Below are positions 63,157-64,000 of a stretch of DNA of 64,000 nucleotides, piece after piece. The notes under the pieces are model-generated. The model made no database searches, was not told where the DNA came from, and worked only from the letters and a program-made list of their open reading frames with translations. This DNA is from Actinomycetospora sp. NBRC 106375 (GTDB taxonomy: Bacteria; Actinomycetota; Actinomycetes; Mycobacteriales; Pseudonocardiaceae), in assembly GCF_030269665.1 (NCBI RefSeq), contig NZ_BSTS01000002.1, positions 310,001 through 374,000 on the forward strand, given 5' to 3'. A program made the position numbers and the translations under genes. Each line of letters opens with the position of its first letter. The first letter of the stretch is position 1.

Positions 63157-64000
63157 TCACATCCGGAAGACGCCGAAGTGCGGCGCGTCGAGGGGGGCAT
63201 TGGCGCAGGCGGACAGGGCCAGGCCGAGGACGGTGCGGGTGTCGGCGGGGTCGATGACGCCGTCGTCCCACAGCCGCGCGGTGGAGTAGTACGGGTGGCC
63301 CTGGTGCTCGTACTGCTCGCGCACGCCGTCGGCGTCGCTCGACCCGACCGTGCCCAGCACGGTCGCGGCCTGCTCGGCGCCCATGACGCTGATCCGCGCG
63401 TTCGGCCACATCCACAGGAAGCGCGGCGAGTACGCCCGTCCGCTCATCGCGTAGTTGCCGGCGCCGTAGGAGCCGCCGATGACGACGGTCAGCTTCGGCA
63501 CGCGGGTGGTGGCGACGGCGGTGACCATCTTCGCGCCGTCCTTGGCGATGCCGCCGGCCTCGTACTCGCGGCCGACCATGAACCCGGTGATGTTCTGCAG
63601 GAACACCAGCGGGATGCCGCGCTGGTCGCACAGCTCGACGAAGTGCGCGCCCTTGAGCGCCGACTCGCGGAACAGCACGCCGTTGTTGGCGACGATCCCG
63701 ACGGGGTGGCCGTGCAGGCGGGCGAACCCGGTGACCAGCGTCGTGCCGTAGTCGGGCTTGAACGGGGTGAAGGCGCTCCCGTCGACCAGGCGCGTGATCA
63801 CCTCGTGGACGTCGTAGGCGGTGCGGCCGTCGACGGGGACGACGTCGTAGAGCTCGGTCGGGTCGTGCTCGGGCTCGACGGTGGGGCGGCGCTCCCAGGG
63901 CGGGGCCGGACGGGGACCGAAGGTGTCGACGATGTCGCGCACCATCGACAGCGCGTGGGCGTCGTCCTCGGCGAGGTGGTCGACGACGCCGGACGTGCGC
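63157..64000 (-). CDS. Acyl-CoA carboxylase beta subunit (carboxyltransferase), 5' partial
   Basis: About 281 C-terminal residues are visible; the N-terminal part lies beyond the window. Carboxyltransferase motifs: [77 protein letters not shown] and [39 protein letters not shown]. This is the MccB/AccD1-like type. The alpha subunit follows 79 bp downstream; the gap has a small GTGTCAG/CTGACAC hairpin (63124-63150). Confidence 0.95.
   Translation of the reverse strand, partial: RTSGVVDHLAEDDAHALSMVRDIVDTFGPRPAPPWERRPTVEPEHDPTELYDVVPVDGRTAYDVHEVITRLVDGSAFTPFKPDYGTTLVTGFARLHGHPVGIVANNGVLFRESALKGAHFVELCDQRGIPLVFLQNITGFMVGREYEAGGIAKDGAKMVTAVATTRVPKLTVVIGGSYGAGNYAMSGRAYSPRFLWMWPNARISVMGAEQAATVLGTVGSSDADGVREQYEHQGHPYYSTARLWDDGVIDPADTRTVLGLALSACANAPLDAPHFGVFRM

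Overview
The window is a high-GC chromosomal segment of an actinobacterium. Codons end almost always in G or C, GTG starts are common, and many genes look leaderless. Lineage markers are mshA (mycothiol synthesis), an HbhA-like surface protein, a mycosin-type protease, an LLM-class F420-type oxidoreductase, LprQ-like L,D-transpeptidases and MCC-type acyl-CoA carboxylase subunits. Together these suggest a Pseudonocardiales relative (Pseudonocardia or Actinomycetospora type); the genus is an inference.

Layout. 0-4 kb: the end of a cupin/JmjC-like gene, a sucrase/ferredoxin-like protein, a GlsB-like membrane protein, an OhrR/OsmC peroxide pair and a DMT-type membrane protein. 4.2-8.7 kb: a possible conflict-type neighbourhood with a small protein, a papain/C39-like protein and a Trypco2 protein, then a DUF222-HNH endonuclease carrying an in-frame 18-bp repeat array. 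8.9-12.4 kb: DUF899, a repeat-tailed membrane protein, a 59-residue orphan and a 4CL-type acyl-CoA ligase. 12.7-26.9 kb: a cell-envelope and mycothiol region (YbjN protein, mshA, SDRs, LysR, two tandem L,D-transpeptidases, murB, pirin, YbaK, DUF2516, hbhA, XRE). Its gene content and order recall the M. tuberculosis Rv0474-Rv0487 interval. 27-27.9 kb: two coupled crcB/fluC fluoride channel genes behind a probable fluoride riboswitch. 28-35.8 kb: DUF445, asparagine synthetase, and a two-gene signalling operon pairing a cyclic-nucleotide-binding histidine kinase with a receiver/glutaredoxin-like/thioredoxin-reductase-like fusion that lacks redox cysteines. 36-45 kb: a mycosin-like protease, nitrilase, GIDE-type protein, PhzF, an SDR, a secreted trypsin-like protease, small membrane proteins, a 2H phosphoesterase, an MFS carrier and DUF1330. 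45.1-45.4 kb: tRNA-Glu, tRNA-Asp and tRNA-Phe on the minus strand. 45.5-55.7 kb: a TetR/ScbR-like regulator, a serine hydrolase coupled to a haloacetate-dehalogenase-like hydrolase, an FAD monooxygenase, PAP2, DMT, CsbD, an MFS exporter with an added C-terminal domain, a VOC protein and an LLM oxidoreductase. 55.7-64 kb: a MerR/DUF4188 pair with visible operators, a TetR regulator with a long dyad, and a carboxylase operon (accD-type, accA-type, acyl-CoA dehydrogenase) cut by the window end.

Three genes between 55.7 and 60 kb are damaged: a VC0807-like membrane protein with an internal TAG, the remnant of a biotin carboxylase, and an SDR with a one-base frameshift in a G run. No insertion sequence, prophage, CRISPR array or rRNA gene was found.

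The most promising observations are the cysteine-less REC/TrxR fusion with its CNB-kinase partner, the Trypco2 plus papain-like neighbourhood, the fluoride riboswitch, the MFS fusion and the MerR and TetR operator architectures.
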